Part shown: positions 20,301 to 28,734 of the stretch, piece by piece
Layout: each line of letters begins with the position of its first letter
How positions within the stretch are numbered: the stretch's first letter is position 1
DNA from: Pontibacter anaerobius
GTDB lineage: Bacteria > Bacteroidota > Bacteroidia > Cytophagales > Hymenobacteraceae
Assembly: GCF_026241195.1 (NCBI RefSeq)
Contig: NZ_JAPFQO010000009.1
Coordinates: forward strand, 1-64,000
DNA length: 64,000 nucleotides
Reading direction: 5' to 3'
Program-made: the position numbers and the translations under genes
The notes under the pieces: model-generated
The model's database searches: none
Told to the model about the DNA's origin: nothing
The model's input: only the letters and a program-made list of their open reading frames with translations

Positions 20301-21786
20301 CAGTATGGGGGTTGGACGAGAAGTTACCTCCTGTAGTATAACACAACTGATTTGACCGCAACGACGTGCACCCAATTGGATTGCCGGCAGCGTCTGTTGG
20401 GGTAGCTGTAACGACATAGTTGTTATTCTGCGCAACCACAAATGAAGCAGGAGCAGTGGTGGATGATGAAGGGTAAGGGGTGCCAGCAGTAAGGTTCAGA
20501 ACAACTGATGCCTGTGAAGTGCCTGATGTTAAGTTATAGACTGTGATAACCTGGTTTCCGCTGAAGCTAGGGGTTAAAACCAACGCTCTGTTACCAGTGG
20601 TGCCTGTGATACCCGTAAGTTTTGGGGCAGGTGTAGCAGTACAGATACCTGCAGATACAGTAACCGCATTCGAGGAGGCTGATAAACTCTTGCCGCTCAC
20701 TGTTACTGTGGCGGTTATCACATTGCCTGCAGCCAATAGTGAGCTGGAAAGGCCGGAAAGCGTCCAGCTGCCATTCGAGCTGACCGTAGTAGTGCCTATG
20801 GCTACCGGGGATCCCGTTCCCACCGTCCTATACACCGTAATGGTAGAACCCGCGGCCTCTACTGAAGATCCTGATATAGAAGTGCTGTTAGCCTGAATTG
20901 GGCTGTTTACAACCGGTGCCGTGGCGGCTACCTTTGGAAAAGCGGAAGTTTGCAACGTGGTGAGGCTGGTTGCCGGGAAAACACCGATCAGCGCACGCCA
21001 GGCAGCTGGCGCGTCATAGTTATAGGACAGGAAGTTAACGCCCCCTACATCTGATACCGTGCCGGTAAGGCCGCTTTGCGCACTTGTAACAGTTATACCG
21101 CTCATGCGCAACGGGGTGCTAGCTGTAATGCCGCCATTGAATGCTGAAAGTGGCACATAGAAATCGTAGAAGTAGTCCGCGTTACTACCACTTGTGGAGG
21201 CCGCTACCGCACGTTGGGAATACTGGTCTACAGAGCCTGTGAAAATAGCAGTACTGCCTGTGGGAGTGTGCTTGATAACCTGCACAGCAAAGTTAGAGGC
21301 AAGGAGAACCTCGTATTCAAAGCCTGGGTTGTTGCCGGGGCTGTCAAACTTGCCATCACTGTCGATCAGCACGCTATATCCCTTTGAGGCAGTAGAAGAA
21401 CTTCCCAGCCTGAGTCGGAACATCAGATTGGCGCCATCAAAATAAGCCGCTACCGGTGAACCCGTAAACGCATCTCCCTCAGTAGGAGTGGCTAAATCTG
21501 TGTGGCCACCGCTGGACCCTGTGTTAAGGTCTGAGATAGGCTCCGTGGTGAGGGCCGGAAAAGGACGGTAAGGGATCTCGCTGATGCCCACACCCTCATC
21601 GCTTGTGCCGCTAAAGCCCGACCTGGTCATGGACAAGTAGCCGTCGCTGTTAGGGTCCATCACTTTGGCACCGGTGCCAGTTGCTGGTTTGTAGATCAAT
21701 CCTGGTGTTTGTGCAACAACTGGCAGTGAGCTGAGAAGGCAAAACACAAGAAGTAAGACTATTCTGTGGTAGAATATTTTTTTCAT
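17377..21786 (-). CDS. Large secreted surface protein with type IX secretion C-terminal domain
   Basis: 1469 residues from the ATG at 21786 (MKKIFYHR); an upstream TTG at 21810 is unlikely. A signal peptide ends near VVAQ. The N-domain (about 30-290) has GYLSMTRSGFSGTSDEG and VLIDSDGKF, seen in Bacteroidota surface proteins, followed by many Thr/Ser-rich Ig-like beta repeats. A PKD-like stretch (GADKTFCGSSTVL ... FRWTVQTTCGG) precedes a cadherin-like segment and VELVYFRATAQ..VELKWLTASEENN. The end LNVWPNPFEEELHVEV ... STGVYLLHL is a type A T9SS sorting domain. No enzyme domain was seen. The likely role is adhesion or cell-surface structure. Confidence 0.88.
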   Translation of the reverse strand: MKKIFYHRIVLLLVFCLLSSLPVVAQTPGLIYKPATGTGAKVMDPNSDGYLSMTRSGFSGTSDEGVGISEIPYRPFPALTTEPISDLNTGSSGGHTDLATPTEGDAFTGSPVAAYFDGANLMFRLRLGSSSTASKGYSVLIDSDGKFDSPGNNPGFEYEVLLASNFAVQVIKHTPTGSTAIFTGSVDQYSQRAVAASTSGSNADYFYDFYVPLSAFNGGITASTPLRMSGITVTSAQSGLTGTVSDVGGVNFLSYNYDAPAAWRALIGVFPATSLTTLQTSAFPKVAATAPVVNSPIQANSTSISGSSVEAAGSTITVYRTVGTGSPVAIGTTTVSSNGSWTLSGLSSSLLAAGNVITATVTVSGKSLSASSNAVTVSAGICTATPAPKLTGITGTTGNRALVLTPSFSGNQVITVYNLTSGTSQASVVLNLTAGTPYPSSSTTAPASFVVAQNNNYVVTATPTDAAGNPIGCTSLRSNQLCYTTGGNFSSNPHTVTITGVTYNSVSNTTSAPNNTEVPTNLSAVTVSINFNGSLDAGNLVLFRNGVQTNISAPYTIGTTTQTLSLAGLSPALTVGDVLSVRTIQTAGCAGQSTPSNFLTVLPTSAAPVINTPNCGLVTTLSGTSSEAVGTVIQFYTGGVAGDRSGTLVVQNGTTTPITASVNSNGTWEAYFTTASGGGIPAGTAITARAKASGKVRSVNSNVVSAVAGPTGVLTINRPIIEGSTSISGTGPASSIGAKVTLYLEGTPFTTTVLVASDGTWKVEGISAQELFAGANVSATYTPTSQCESMKSAIVTVSCSAPAVTYTMTPSETQTCGGNTVNFTLSGSTYGISYRLLANGVESGASVIGTGGPITLTSAVLTNLTASNQTVTFTYRARKVGGSACDATSTGTVAITVRPQPITSGLAFTSTTGSTCANSSASILLNGTSTTYTYQLMNQTTNTLVGSPVTGVASGSITLSTGIVTANTTYGLAITFASGTTPCSTTLANQVSVTVTGAPTNTAVYAAYDQVCANGSTPIYVATLNNAGYQYKVYRKKTAANGLGADALLGTLTGNGATQSVSSGSLATAGTEEFYVTVTSASCGTVTLTMTAQVQVSSTPELADAGADKTFCGSSTVLNGNSIAASTGMWTQISGPSVATFSSASDTDATVGGLVSGAYVFRWTVQTTCGGSYSQSADDVKITINCDASYTLAIPKYKDEYAGGEILARATDPDGPITTASITQGALPAGIFFNAANGNLSVANPGGLIEGIYPLTIRLVDAAGGTTVTDIVLRIYGNSPSIVPLPVELVYFRATAQQYSVELKWLTASEENNQEFVIERSVDGKNYIPIGTVTGAGSTTLSQLYTFTDSEVPAGIVYYRLKQIDYDGQFNYSKVVSIRLKETIAQGKQLNVWPNPFEEELHVEVYAPVANEVSLVVSDLKGRIIYQRSVQLKMGTNKLNLSLQELSTGVYLLHLQGTDITGKAKVIKH

Positions 21787-22208
21787 TGGGTTTGTTAAGT
21801 ATGCTTGCAATATGTAGTGACAGAACTGAATAATTGCACTAGATAACCCTGTATTTTTAGTTTGTTTTTTATAAATATTTTACTTGGGGTGTGTCTGGAT
21901 GAAATTTTTTATTGCCGAAAAGTTTATCTCAGAACAATAAGAAGAATAATTATGCGATCTATTATTTTCATTATACTCTGTTTGAGTCCAGTGGAAATCA
22001 TGAAAAATTGCACTTATTTTTGCGTGAAACAATCCTTGACTTGAATGGGCCATAATTCAATCAAAATTGAAACTAGAAAGTGAATGAGTGGGATGTTACG
22101 CAGACAGTCTTGCAGAAAGGTTTTCCCGGGAGCAGGGTTTAGGATATTGGATTTGGGTTAAAATCAAAGCATACTGGCACAGGCCAGAATGAGAAAGCTG
22201 GAAGTAAA
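21787..22208. other. AT-rich spacer without a recognised feature
   Basis: It separates the surface-protein start from the end of the ketosynthase gene. The sequence near 21840-22060 is clearly AT-richer than its surroundings. I found no gene, RNA or obvious terminator hairpin; the short plus-strand frame at 21862-22044 is composition-driven. Confidence 0.5.
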
Positions 22209-23405
22209 CTAGCCGATAACGTGAAGGATAACACTGGCCGCATTGCCGCCAAAGCCGGCAGCGTTTACCATAACCCGTTTTATACTTTGCGGTTTGCTTT
22301 GGTCAAGCAGATTTGGGTAAGGTATAAAAGTATACTGCTGGTGCTGCAGGATGTGCAGGGCATATTGTAAGCTGAGTGCCCCGGAGGCTCCCAACGTATG
22401 GCCAATAAGCCACTTATTGGTGGTGATGGCGGGTGCTTTTTCACCAAAAACAGCCTGTATGGCGGCCAACTCCGCTTTGTCGCCGGCGCGGGTGCCGGGC
22501 GTGTGCGTGATGATGAGATCCACTTCGCGGTCTTTCTCCGGCAGCTGCTCCAGTGCCTGCCGCATAGACTTCTGGAAATTTATACCCTCTGCCGTGATGC
22601 CCGTCTTACTTACCAGCTTTTCAAAGCCCAGTCCGACAGCTTCTATAATGGGAGTGCCTTTTTCAGGGTTTTGCACCTGCTCCAGGGCAAAAACAGCTGC
22701 TCCCTCGCCTAAGGTAAAGGTATTTTGTTTTTCCTGAGCGTAAGGCTGGCAAGGGTATGGGTGATCACAAAACTTAGAGTAAATACCCACCGCCTTCATC
22801 TGAGCAATGGTAAAATCGGTAAGCGGCGCCTCGGTGCCTCCGGCCAGAAAGCGTTTGGCCATCCCTGCCTTCAGCCAGGCCACGCCATTGGCAATTGCCA
22901 TCAGGGCGGTACTGCAGGTAATGGAGTGACTGATCTGCCCGCCCCCGGCATTCACTGCATGGGCTACCCAGCTGGAGAGGTTGCCTAAGGTGGTGGTAGG
23001 GGAGGCGGCGGAGGACAAATTCTCCTGCTGGAAGGCCTCAAAGTGTTGCTCAAACAGGCCGGTGGCTCCGCGCGAGGAGCCCATGTTCACAGCCAGGTCA
23101 TCATCGGTGGCAGTGATAGGGTGTAACCAGCCAGCTTGCTGCGCAGCCTGCCTGGCGGCAAACACCGCCATCATTACAGAACGGTCAAGCTGCTTATAGA
23201 CCGGATTGGATAAGAGAAGCTGCTGCAGTTGTTCTTCCGCCATTGCTGGCAGGGCTGCCACAGGTGTCTGCTGGCCCTGATGAAGTATGGAAGTGAAAGC
23301 TGGCTTGCCTGCAAAGTATGCCCCGGCCATACTTTCTGCATCAAAGCCCAAAGGCGAAATAGCTCCGCAGCCACGGATAACGATATGTTTCTTCTCCTCG
23401 CTCAA
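22209..23405 (-). CDS. Beta-ketoacyl-ACP synthase family protein next to biotin genes
   Basis: 398 residues. It has a thiolase-fold condensing enzyme with a complete Cys-His-His triad: nucleophile in SITCSTALMAIANG, first His in IITHTPGTRAGDKAEL and second in NKWLIGHTLGASGALSLQ. The N-terminus KKHIVIRGCGAISPLG is standard KAS I/II. No ATG precedes it; the start must be TTG at 23405 or another rare codon just upstream. It lies 783 bp after bioA, same strand. It may help make the pimeloyl precursor or belong to general lipid synthesis; the family and activity are clear, the pathway is inference. Confidence 0.85.
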   Translation of the reverse strand: MSEEKKHIVIRGCGAISPLGFDAESMAGAYFAGKPAFTSILHQGQQTPVAALPAMAEEQLQQLLLSNPVYKQLDRSVMMAVFAARQAAQQAGWLHPITATDDDLAVNMGSSRGATGLFEQHFEAFQQENLSSAASPTTTLGNLSSWVAHAVNAGGGQISHSITCSTALMAIANGVAWLKAGMAKRFLAGGTEAPLTDFTIAQMKAVGIYSKFCDHPYPCQPYAQEKQNTFTLGEGAAVFALEQVQNPEKGTPIIEAVGLGFEKLVSKTGITAEGINFQKSMRQALEQLPEKDREVDLIITHTPGTRAGDKAELAAIQAVFGEKAPAITTNKWLIGHTLGASGALSLQYALHILQHQQYTFIPYPNLLDQSKPQSIKRVMVNAAGFGGNAASVILHVIG

Positions 23406-23624
23406 ACCGGCTGCAAAGGTAAGGAGGAATATGGGAATTTAGTGGTGTAAAGAGGGATTTTGTGTTTTGGGAGTATTTTAGATGGGGTAATAGTTGGTAT
23501 TATATTTCAATAGCTTGGGTTCAGTTCCGCTGTTCCGGCTATACTTGTACGAGCGTTTATTCGCTCCTTTCTGGCACCCCGAAGGCTGTCGGGTGTTCTG
23601 AAATGATGTCTCCTATTGCTGGCC

Positions 23625-23790
23625 TACTGCTGGCGCGAGTTTGTAACCCGTGTCCTTTTATAGTATCGGGTTTGTAACTCGACTGTAGCCATACTTTATA
23701 CTTTGGCTATACTTTCTTGTTGTTGCTGTTCCGGACATCCTTGTCCGGAACCTCTCTGCCGCGGATTTTCCAATCCGCATACTTATCCAT
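23625..23790 (+). repeat. REP-like hairpin cluster, copy 3
   Basis: It starts ctggcgcgagtttgtaaccc and repeats the order of the 6183-6350 block. Perfect hairpins: GTTCCGGACA/TGTCCGGAAC (23728-23737 and 23742-23751, loop TCCT) and GCGGATT/AATCCGC (23761-23767 and 23772-23778, loop TTCC). Confidence 0.7.
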
Positions 23791-23929
23791 AGCCGCTGCT
23801 TCCCTGTCACTTCGAACTCCGCGAGAAATCTGGAGCTGTACGACGGTGAAAAATCCTGCGCATCCACTAATCCTGTAAATCCTGATTCAGATCTCTCCCT
23901 GAAGGTCGAGATGACAGCGATATTATAAA

Positions 23930-24060
23930 GAGGTGAAAGTCCCCCTTGGAAGGGGGTAGGGGGATGATAAACGTTTACAGAACCCAACCTGATGCCTGAG
24001 GCCTCAGTGAAGTCGGAGACTTCACATCATTTGTAGGACACGAGTCTGGAGACTCGCGCC
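23930..24060 (+). repeat. Second REP-like hairpin cluster
   Basis: Successive perfect hairpins: CTGAGGCCTCAG (23996-24007), GTGAAGTC-GGA-GACTTCAC (24007-24025) and CGAGTC-TGGA-GACTCG (24041-24056). They are preceded by the C/G-run repeat cccccttggaagggggtagg. The loops again contain GGA. Confidence 0.65.
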
Positions 24061-24188
24061 AGAAATAAACTGCGTGTTGTACGAACAATCCAGTCCATCC
24101 CGGGGGTGGGAACCCTCTTGAAAATCCTGTAAATCCCGATTCAAAAGCCCTCCCCAAAACTGGGGAGGGCTTGAAACGAGGTTTTCAT

Positions 24189-25505
24189 CTAATCATGCAG
24201 CATGTCCCGGTCCGGACGGGGGTGGTGGCGCTTGCCAGCCACGATTTCCTGCATCCCTCTAATGGTTTTGTAGATTTGCTCCAGTTGCTGGTCGGTGATG
24301 CAGTAGGGCGGAATCACATAGATGATATTACCCAGCGGACGAAGTATAACACCGTTGTCTATACCAAAACTATAAAGTGTATCGCGGAGGTTGCTGAAGT
24401 AGGAGGTGCCTCCGTCCTCAAACTCTACGGCAAGGATGGTGCCCCGCTGACGCACCTGCAGTACCTGTGGCAGCTCTTTTATACTTTCGGCAAAGGCCGC
24501 GTGGCGCTGGGCGATGCGGTTTATACTTTCCTGTGTCTCCGGCTGCAGCAACAAATCCATACTTGCGAGGCCGGCGGCGCAGGCAACAGGGTTAGCCGTA
24601 TAGCTGTGGCCGTGAAAAAGTGTTTTGCTCTTGTCGTCGTGCAGGAAAGCCTCATAGATCTTTTCGTTACAGGAGGTGGCACCCAAAGCCATCGTGCCGC
24701 CAGTCAGTCCTTTGGAGAGGCACACCATGTCGGGTTTCTGCTTGAGGTAATCTGTGGCGAAGTGGCGGCCGGTGCGGCCGAAGCCGGTCATCACCTCATC
24801 GGCGATGGTCAGGATCTCATACTTTTGGCAAATTTCCAGCAGCCTGTCCAGCACCTCCGGGGTATACATCACCATACCTGCTGTGCCCAATACCAGCGGC
24901 TCGAAAATGAAAGCTGCTACATCCCCACGCAAGGCAAAGGCCTCCAGCTGTTTTATACTTTCCTCCTCGTTGCCGGCAGTAGGTACATCTACAAAATCCA
25001 CCTCGAATAAGTAGGGCCAGAACGGAGCGGTAAAGGCACTGCGGGCGCTCACTGCCATGGCCCCGAAGGTATCGCCGTGATAGCTGTCGCGAAAGGCGAT
25101 GATCTTCTTTTTGGGTGTACCGAGGTTGTTCCAGTATTGGATAGCCATTTTCATGGCCACCTCTACAGCTGTTGAGCCGTTGTCGGAGTAAAAAATGCGG
25201 CTCTGGCCCTGCGGCAAGATCTGCAACAGCCGCTCGGCAAAGGTAACGGCGGCAGGGTGCGTGAAGCCTGCGAAGATCACATGCTCCAGCGTCTGCAGCT
25301 GCTCGGCTACTTTTTGGGCAATGTAGGGATGTGCGTGCCCGTGCAGGTTCACCCACCACGAAGCCACGGCATCAATGTACGTCTGGCCATCCTCCGAAAA
25401 CAAAAGCGCCCCCTCGCCCCGAACAATCGGGATAGGAAGCGCTGCCGTTTTCATTTGGGTATAAGGATGCCAGATTACGTTATGGTCACGTTCGGCTAAA
25501 TTCAT
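24189..25505 (-). CDS. bioA: Adenosylmethionine-8-amino-7-oxononanoate aminotransferase
   Basis: About 438 residues from the ATG at 25505 (MNLAERDHNVIWHPYTQM). It transfers an amino group from S-adenosylmethionine to KAPA, giving DAPA in biotin synthesis. Class III aminotransferase features: HPYTQM, SWWVNLHGHAHPYIA, the YSDNGSTAVEVAMKMA cofactor region, DEVMTGFGRTG and PLP lysine in CLSKGLTGG. It follows bioD after 59 nt and is the last biotin gene of the operon. Confidence 0.95.
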   Translation of the reverse strand: MNLAERDHNVIWHPYTQMKTAALPIPIVRGEGALLFSEDGQTYIDAVASWWVNLHGHAHPYIAQKVAEQLQTLEHVIFAGFTHPAAVTFAERLLQILPQGQSRIFYSDNGSTAVEVAMKMAIQYWNNLGTPKKKIIAFRDSYHGDTFGAMAVSARSAFTAPFWPYLFEVDFVDVPTAGNEEESIKQLEAFALRGDVAAFIFEPLVLGTAGMVMYTPEVLDRLLEICQKYEILTIADEVMTGFGRTGRHFATDYLKQKPDMVCLSKGLTGGTMALGATSCNEKIYEAFLHDDKSKTLFHGHSYTANPVACAAGLASMDLLLQPETQESINRIAQRHAAFAESIKELPQVLQVRQRGTILAVEFEDGGTSYFSNLRDTLYSFGIDNGVILRPLGNIIYVIPPYCITDQQLEQIYKTIRGMQEIVAGKRHHPRPDRDMLHD

Positions 25506-25564
25506 ACTTAAAGGTGTGCGGTAAAGCACGTTTAGTTTAGTAGAGTTTCTGCTATAGGCGACAA

Positions 25565-26179
25565 TTATAAATATCCTTCAAATGTTTTCGCGTACTCGGC
25601 CACGGTGTCTTTGCAGAAGTCGGCTTCCTGGCGGATGGACGGAAGGCGGCGCAGCCCTGTGTATTTCACGATGAAATCCTCAGAAGTTGCGTTTTCCTCA
25701 CCGTTAAAAATGATGCCGGCCACCGGAATCTTGCGGTAACGCAGCACCTCGGCGGTGAGAAGGGTATGGTTTATACTTCCGAGGTAGTTTCTGGAGACAA
25801 GTATAACCTCCAGGCCCAACTGCTGCACCAGGTCCAGCACGAGGTAGCGCTTGTTCAGGGGCACCATCAGGCCGCCGGCTCCCTCCACAATTAGGTTGTT
25901 TTGGGTGTCGGGCAGTTTCATGCCTTTCACGTCGATCTCCACGCCCTCTGCCGCGGCAGCCTTATGCGGCGACGCGGCCATCTTAAGGCTGTAGGCTTCC
26001 GGGTGAAAAACAGATAGCTCATTAGAAACCAGGCTTTTTACAGTGTCTGTATCGGTGAAGTCCAGGCCGCCTGCTTGCACAGGTTTCCAGTAGTCGGCCT
26101 GCAGGGCTTCGGTAAGTATGGCAGCGGCAACTGTTTTGCCTACGTCCGTTCCGATTCCTGTTACAAAATATCTTTTCAT
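25565..26179 (-). CDS. bioD: Dethiobiotin synthetase
   Basis: 204 residues. It closes the ureido ring of dethiobiotin from DAPA, CO2 and ATP. P-loop TGIGTDVGKTVAAAIL at the N-terminus, KPVQAG and the EGAGGLMVPL block are all intact. The start overlaps the bioF stop by 4 nt (ATG within the stop region), so the two are coupled. Length is normal for the family. Confidence 0.95.
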   Translation of the reverse strand: MKRYFVTGIGTDVGKTVAAAILTEALQADYWKPVQAGGLDFTDTDTVKSLVSNELSVFHPEAYSLKMAASPHKAAAAEGVEIDVKGMKLPDTQNNLIVEGAGGLMVPLNKRYLVLDLVQQLGLEVILVSRNYLGSINHTLLTAEVLRYRKIPVAGIIFNGEENATSEDFIVKYTGLRRLPSIRQEADFCKDTVAEYAKTFEGYL

Positions 26180-27348
26180 GTACCTTTGGCTATGGCCTGC
26201 GCGAGGCCCTCAATTTCTTCTTCTGTATTAAAAGCATGCACGATCACGCGGAGCCGTTCGGTACCTTGGGGCACGGTAGGCGGCAGCACGGGGCGCACGT
26301 CAAAACCATCTTGTTGCAGCGCAGCCGCCAGCACCTTTAGTTGCTGCGGCTGTTGCAGGAAAACAGAAAGTATAACACTGCCTTCCGGGGTGCAGCTGAT
26401 GCCGCTTATGTTGTTCAGTTTCCGGTACAATAGCTGCGCCAGTCGCTTTACCTTTTCCCGCTCCTGATTCATCTCGGTCAGTAAAGTATAGGTGCATTTC
26501 AGGGACACCAGCGCGTGCGTCGGCAGCCCGGTGGTATAAATAAAGGCGCGGCTGTAGTTGATGAGGAAATCGCGGAGCACCTGCGGGCCTACCACGGCGG
26601 CCCCGTGCAAGCCCATGGCCTTGCCGTAGGTTAGTACCCGGGCAAACACCTCCTGCTCCAGCCCCAGGGCCGAAACAAGTCCTTCTCCTTTCTCACCATA
26701 AAGGCCCACGGCATGTGCCTCATCCACAATAAGTGCTGCATCATGTGCGTTACATAGTTGTGCCAGTTCCCTCAAGGGGGCCTGGTCTCCATCCATCGAG
26801 TATACCGACTCGACCAGCACATATACCTGGCCGGTCGTTCGCTCCAGCTTTTGCTTCAGGTCCTCCACATTGTTATGGCGGAAGGCATAGGTTTTGGCAA
26901 AGCTCAGGCGCAGGCCGTCTTTCATAGAGGCATGACTGGCCTCATCGTACAAAACAGTATCTCCGCGCTGGGGCAGTGCCGACAGTAAACCCACGTTAGC
27001 CGTGTAGCCGGAGTTGAACAGTAAGGCCGCCTCCGCGTGGTGGAAGCGCGCAATGATCCCCTCCAACTCCTCAAACAGCGGGTGGTTTCCTGATAGCAGT
27101 CGGGAGCCGGTTGCGCCCAGTGGTAGCTGTTTATACTTTTCCTCCTCCTTGTGGATAAGTGCCCGCAGTTTTTCTGAGCGAGCAAGGCCGAGGTAGTCGT
27201 TAGAGCAAAAGTCTGTCAAGCCGCTGGTCGTTTTGAGCACGCGCAGGTTGCCCTGTGCCGCACGCTCTGCCAGCTTCTGCTGCAGTTTATGTATTAATTG
27301 GCTATTTGACAAAGGAGCTGGATTTAAAATCTCAATGTAGTTTGTCAT
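26176..27348 (-). CDS. bioF: 8-amino-7-oxononanoate synthase
   Basis: About 390 residues from the ATG at 27348 (MTNYIEILNPAPLS). A longer start at 27375 would be encoded by the C/G-run intergenic repeat and is rejected. It condenses a pimeloyl thioester with alanine, PLP-dependent. Motifs: DFCSNDYLGLA, LPLGATGSRLLSGNH, NSGYTANVGLLSAL, VDEAHAVGLYGEKG and PLP lysine in YGKAMGLHGA. It is coupled to bioD. Confidence 0.95.
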   Translation of the reverse strand: MTNYIEILNPAPLSNSQLIHKLQQKLAERAAQGNLRVLKTTSGLTDFCSNDYLGLARSEKLRALIHKEEEKYKQLPLGATGSRLLSGNHPLFEELEGIIARFHHAEAALLFNSGYTANVGLLSALPQRGDTVLYDEASHASMKDGLRLSFAKTYAFRHNNVEDLKQKLERTTGQVYVLVESVYSMDGDQAPLRELAQLCNAHDAALIVDEAHAVGLYGEKGEGLVSALGLEQEVFARVLTYGKAMGLHGAAVVGPQVLRDFLINYSRAFIYTTGLPTHALVSLKCTYTLLTEMNQEREKVKRLAQLLYRKLNNISGISCTPEGSVILSVFLQQPQQLKVLAAALQQDGFDVRPVLPPTVPQGTERLRVIVHAFNTEEEIEGLAQAIAKGT

Positions 27349-27450
27349 CCCCTTGCCCCCATCAGAGGGGGACACACAAAGGTGTAAAATACTGTAATTA
27401 TTACACTAATTGAAAAGTCCCCCTTTGAAGGGGGTAGGGTGATGATATTC
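27340..27450. repeat. C/G-run palindromic repeat pair before bioF
   Basis: gtcatccccttgcccccatc agagggggac lies at about 27345-27373 and its inverted partner gtccccctttgaagggggta gggtgatgat at about 27416-27445, separated by AT-rich sequence. The same text recurs at 9159, 23939 and 41594, so it is a dispersed family. Confidence 0.6.
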
Positions 27451-27495
27451 TAGTAGATAATAAATCAGGTTTCTCTTATCAACCAGCTTTTTATA

Positions 27496-28497
27496 CTATG
27501 AGCAAACGTGTTGCTTCTCTTCTTTGAATGATTTTCTTGGTGTCAGGCCCAGCAGGTTGAACATAGCCTTGTCCGCATCAAAGTCCGGGTTTGGCGTAGT
27601 TAAAAGCTTTTCTCCGGTAAAGATGGAGTTGGCTCCGGCCAGGAAGCAAAGTGCCTGGTCCGTCACGCTCATGCGCTCGCGGCCAGCCGACAATCGCACC
27701 ATCGATTTTGGCATCAGGATACGGGCCGTGGCGATCATGCGCACCATCTCCCAAACCGAAACCAGCGGCTGGTGCTCCAGCGGCGTACCTTTAACTGGTA
27801 CCAGCGCGTTTACCGGCACTGATTCCGGGTGCTCCGCCATGGTAGACAACGTATAAAGCATCTTAATGCGGTCTTCGTCCGTCTCGCCGAGCCCGATGAT
27901 GCCACCCGAGCAAACCGAGATACCGGCCTTACGCACGTTGTCGATCGTGTTCAGGCGGTCGTCATACGTACGGGTGGTGATGATGCTGGCGTAATTATCT
28001 TCAGAAGTATCCAGGTTGTGGTTGTAGGCATACAGGCCGGCTTCTTTCAGCTTCTCGGCCTGGTACTCGTTTACCATACCCAGGGTACAGCATACTTCCA
28101 GGCCCATCTCATTCACGCCTTTCACCATGTCCAGCACCTTGTCGAAGTCGCGGTTATCGCGCACCTCGCGCCAGGCTGCGCCCATGCAAAAGCGGGTAGA
28201 GCCGCCATCCTTTGCGCGCTGCGCTGCCGTCAGCACCTGCTCCTGGCTCATCAGCTTGTGCACATCCACATCGGTGTGGTAGCGCGCCGCCTGTGGGCAG
28301 TAAGAGCAATCCTCCGGGCATCCGCCAGTCTTCACGGATAACAAAGTACATACCTGCACCTCGCCGGTGGCCTGGTACTGCTTGTGCACATTGGCTGCCT
28401 CTACGATCAGTTCCAGTACTGGCTTGTTATAAATCGCCTCTATCTCTTCCAGACTCCAGTCGTTGCGGAGAGCTGTGTTTTGTCCGTTCTGCGTCAT
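27496..28497 (-). CDS. bioB: Biotin synthase
   Basis: 333 residues. A radical-SAM enzyme that inserts sulfur into dethiobiotin. The [4Fe-4S] motif is in [12 protein letters not shown] (Cys-x3-Cys-x2-Cys), with [19 protein letters not shown] and the SAGRERM block carrying the conserved arginine for the [2Fe-2S] site. It begins the leftward biotin operon; bioF follows after about 150 nt containing a repeat pair. Confidence 0.96.
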   Translation of the reverse strand: MTQNGQNTALRNDWSLEEIEAIYNKPVLELIVEAANVHKQYQATGEVQVCTLLSVKTGGCPEDCSYCPQAARYHTDVDVHKLMSQEQVLTAAQRAKDGGSTRFCMGAAWREVRDNRDFDKVLDMVKGVNEMGLEVCCTLGMVNEYQAEKLKEAGLYAYNHNLDTSEDNYASIITTRTYDDRLNTIDNVRKAGISVCSGGIIGLGETDEDRIKMLYTLSTMAEHPESVPVNALVPVKGTPLEHQPLVSVWEMVRMIATARILMPKSMVRLSAGRERMSVTDQALCFLAGANSIFTGEKLLTTPNPDFDADKAMFNLLGLTPRKSFKEEKQHVCS

Positions 28498-28550
28498 GGT
28501 ACTCGTGTTTAGGGTTACGAAGGTAATTTGAAGATTTAGGAATTAAAAAT

Positions 28551-28558
28551 CAAAAGTA
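28551..28558 (-). promoter_or_regulatory. Possible -7 box of the biotin operon
   Basis: On the minus strand TACTTTTG fits the Bacteroidota -7 consensus TAnnTTTG exactly, about 55 nt before the bioB start. No good TTG -33 partner at the right spacing was seen, so this is tentative. Confidence 0.3.
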
Positions 28559-28673
28559 TGGGCAGTTTTGGTGGATAAATAGTTAAGTTATTCAGCTTGT
28601 GTAGGTTTGCTGTGGATAAATTACTTTGTTGATTTGTTGAGAAAAAATGTCTACTGATCAGAATGTGGAAAAC

Positions 28674-28700
28674 AAAAAGCCCCTGCTGGTGGGCAGGGGC
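28674..28700 (-). terminator. Terminator of the DUF4349-type gene
   Basis: GCCCCTGC (28679-28686) pairs with GCAGGGGC (28693-28700). On the minus strand the stem is followed by TTTTTGTTTT. Confidence 0.85.
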
Positions 28701-28734
28701 GGGGGCACATTAAGGGTTGTGAAAGACTGAAGCC

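Larger units (their letters stand above)
23406..24188. other. Gene-free spacer with REP-like hairpins
   Basis: A 783-bp spacer between bioA and the ketosynthase. It holds two REP-like clusters (see 23625-23790 and 23930-24060) and a gtcccccttggaaggggg-type repeat at 23939. No credible gene was found. Confidence 0.65.

Noticed and set aside
18998-20896. Plus-strand frames opposite the surface protein
   Set aside because: They are hydrophobic shadows of Thr/Ser/Val repeat codons.
21862-22044. Possible 60-residue plus-strand gene
   Set aside because: AT-rich spacer, no conserved features, and the sequence is not linked to any neighbour.
23925-24060. CRISPR-like series of short repeats
   Set aside because: The hairpins differ in sequence and spacing; there are no identical direct repeats with spacers and no cas genes.
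27349-27375. Extended bioF N-terminus
   Set aside because: The extra residues are encoded by the intergenic palindrome; family alignment supports the ATG at 27348.
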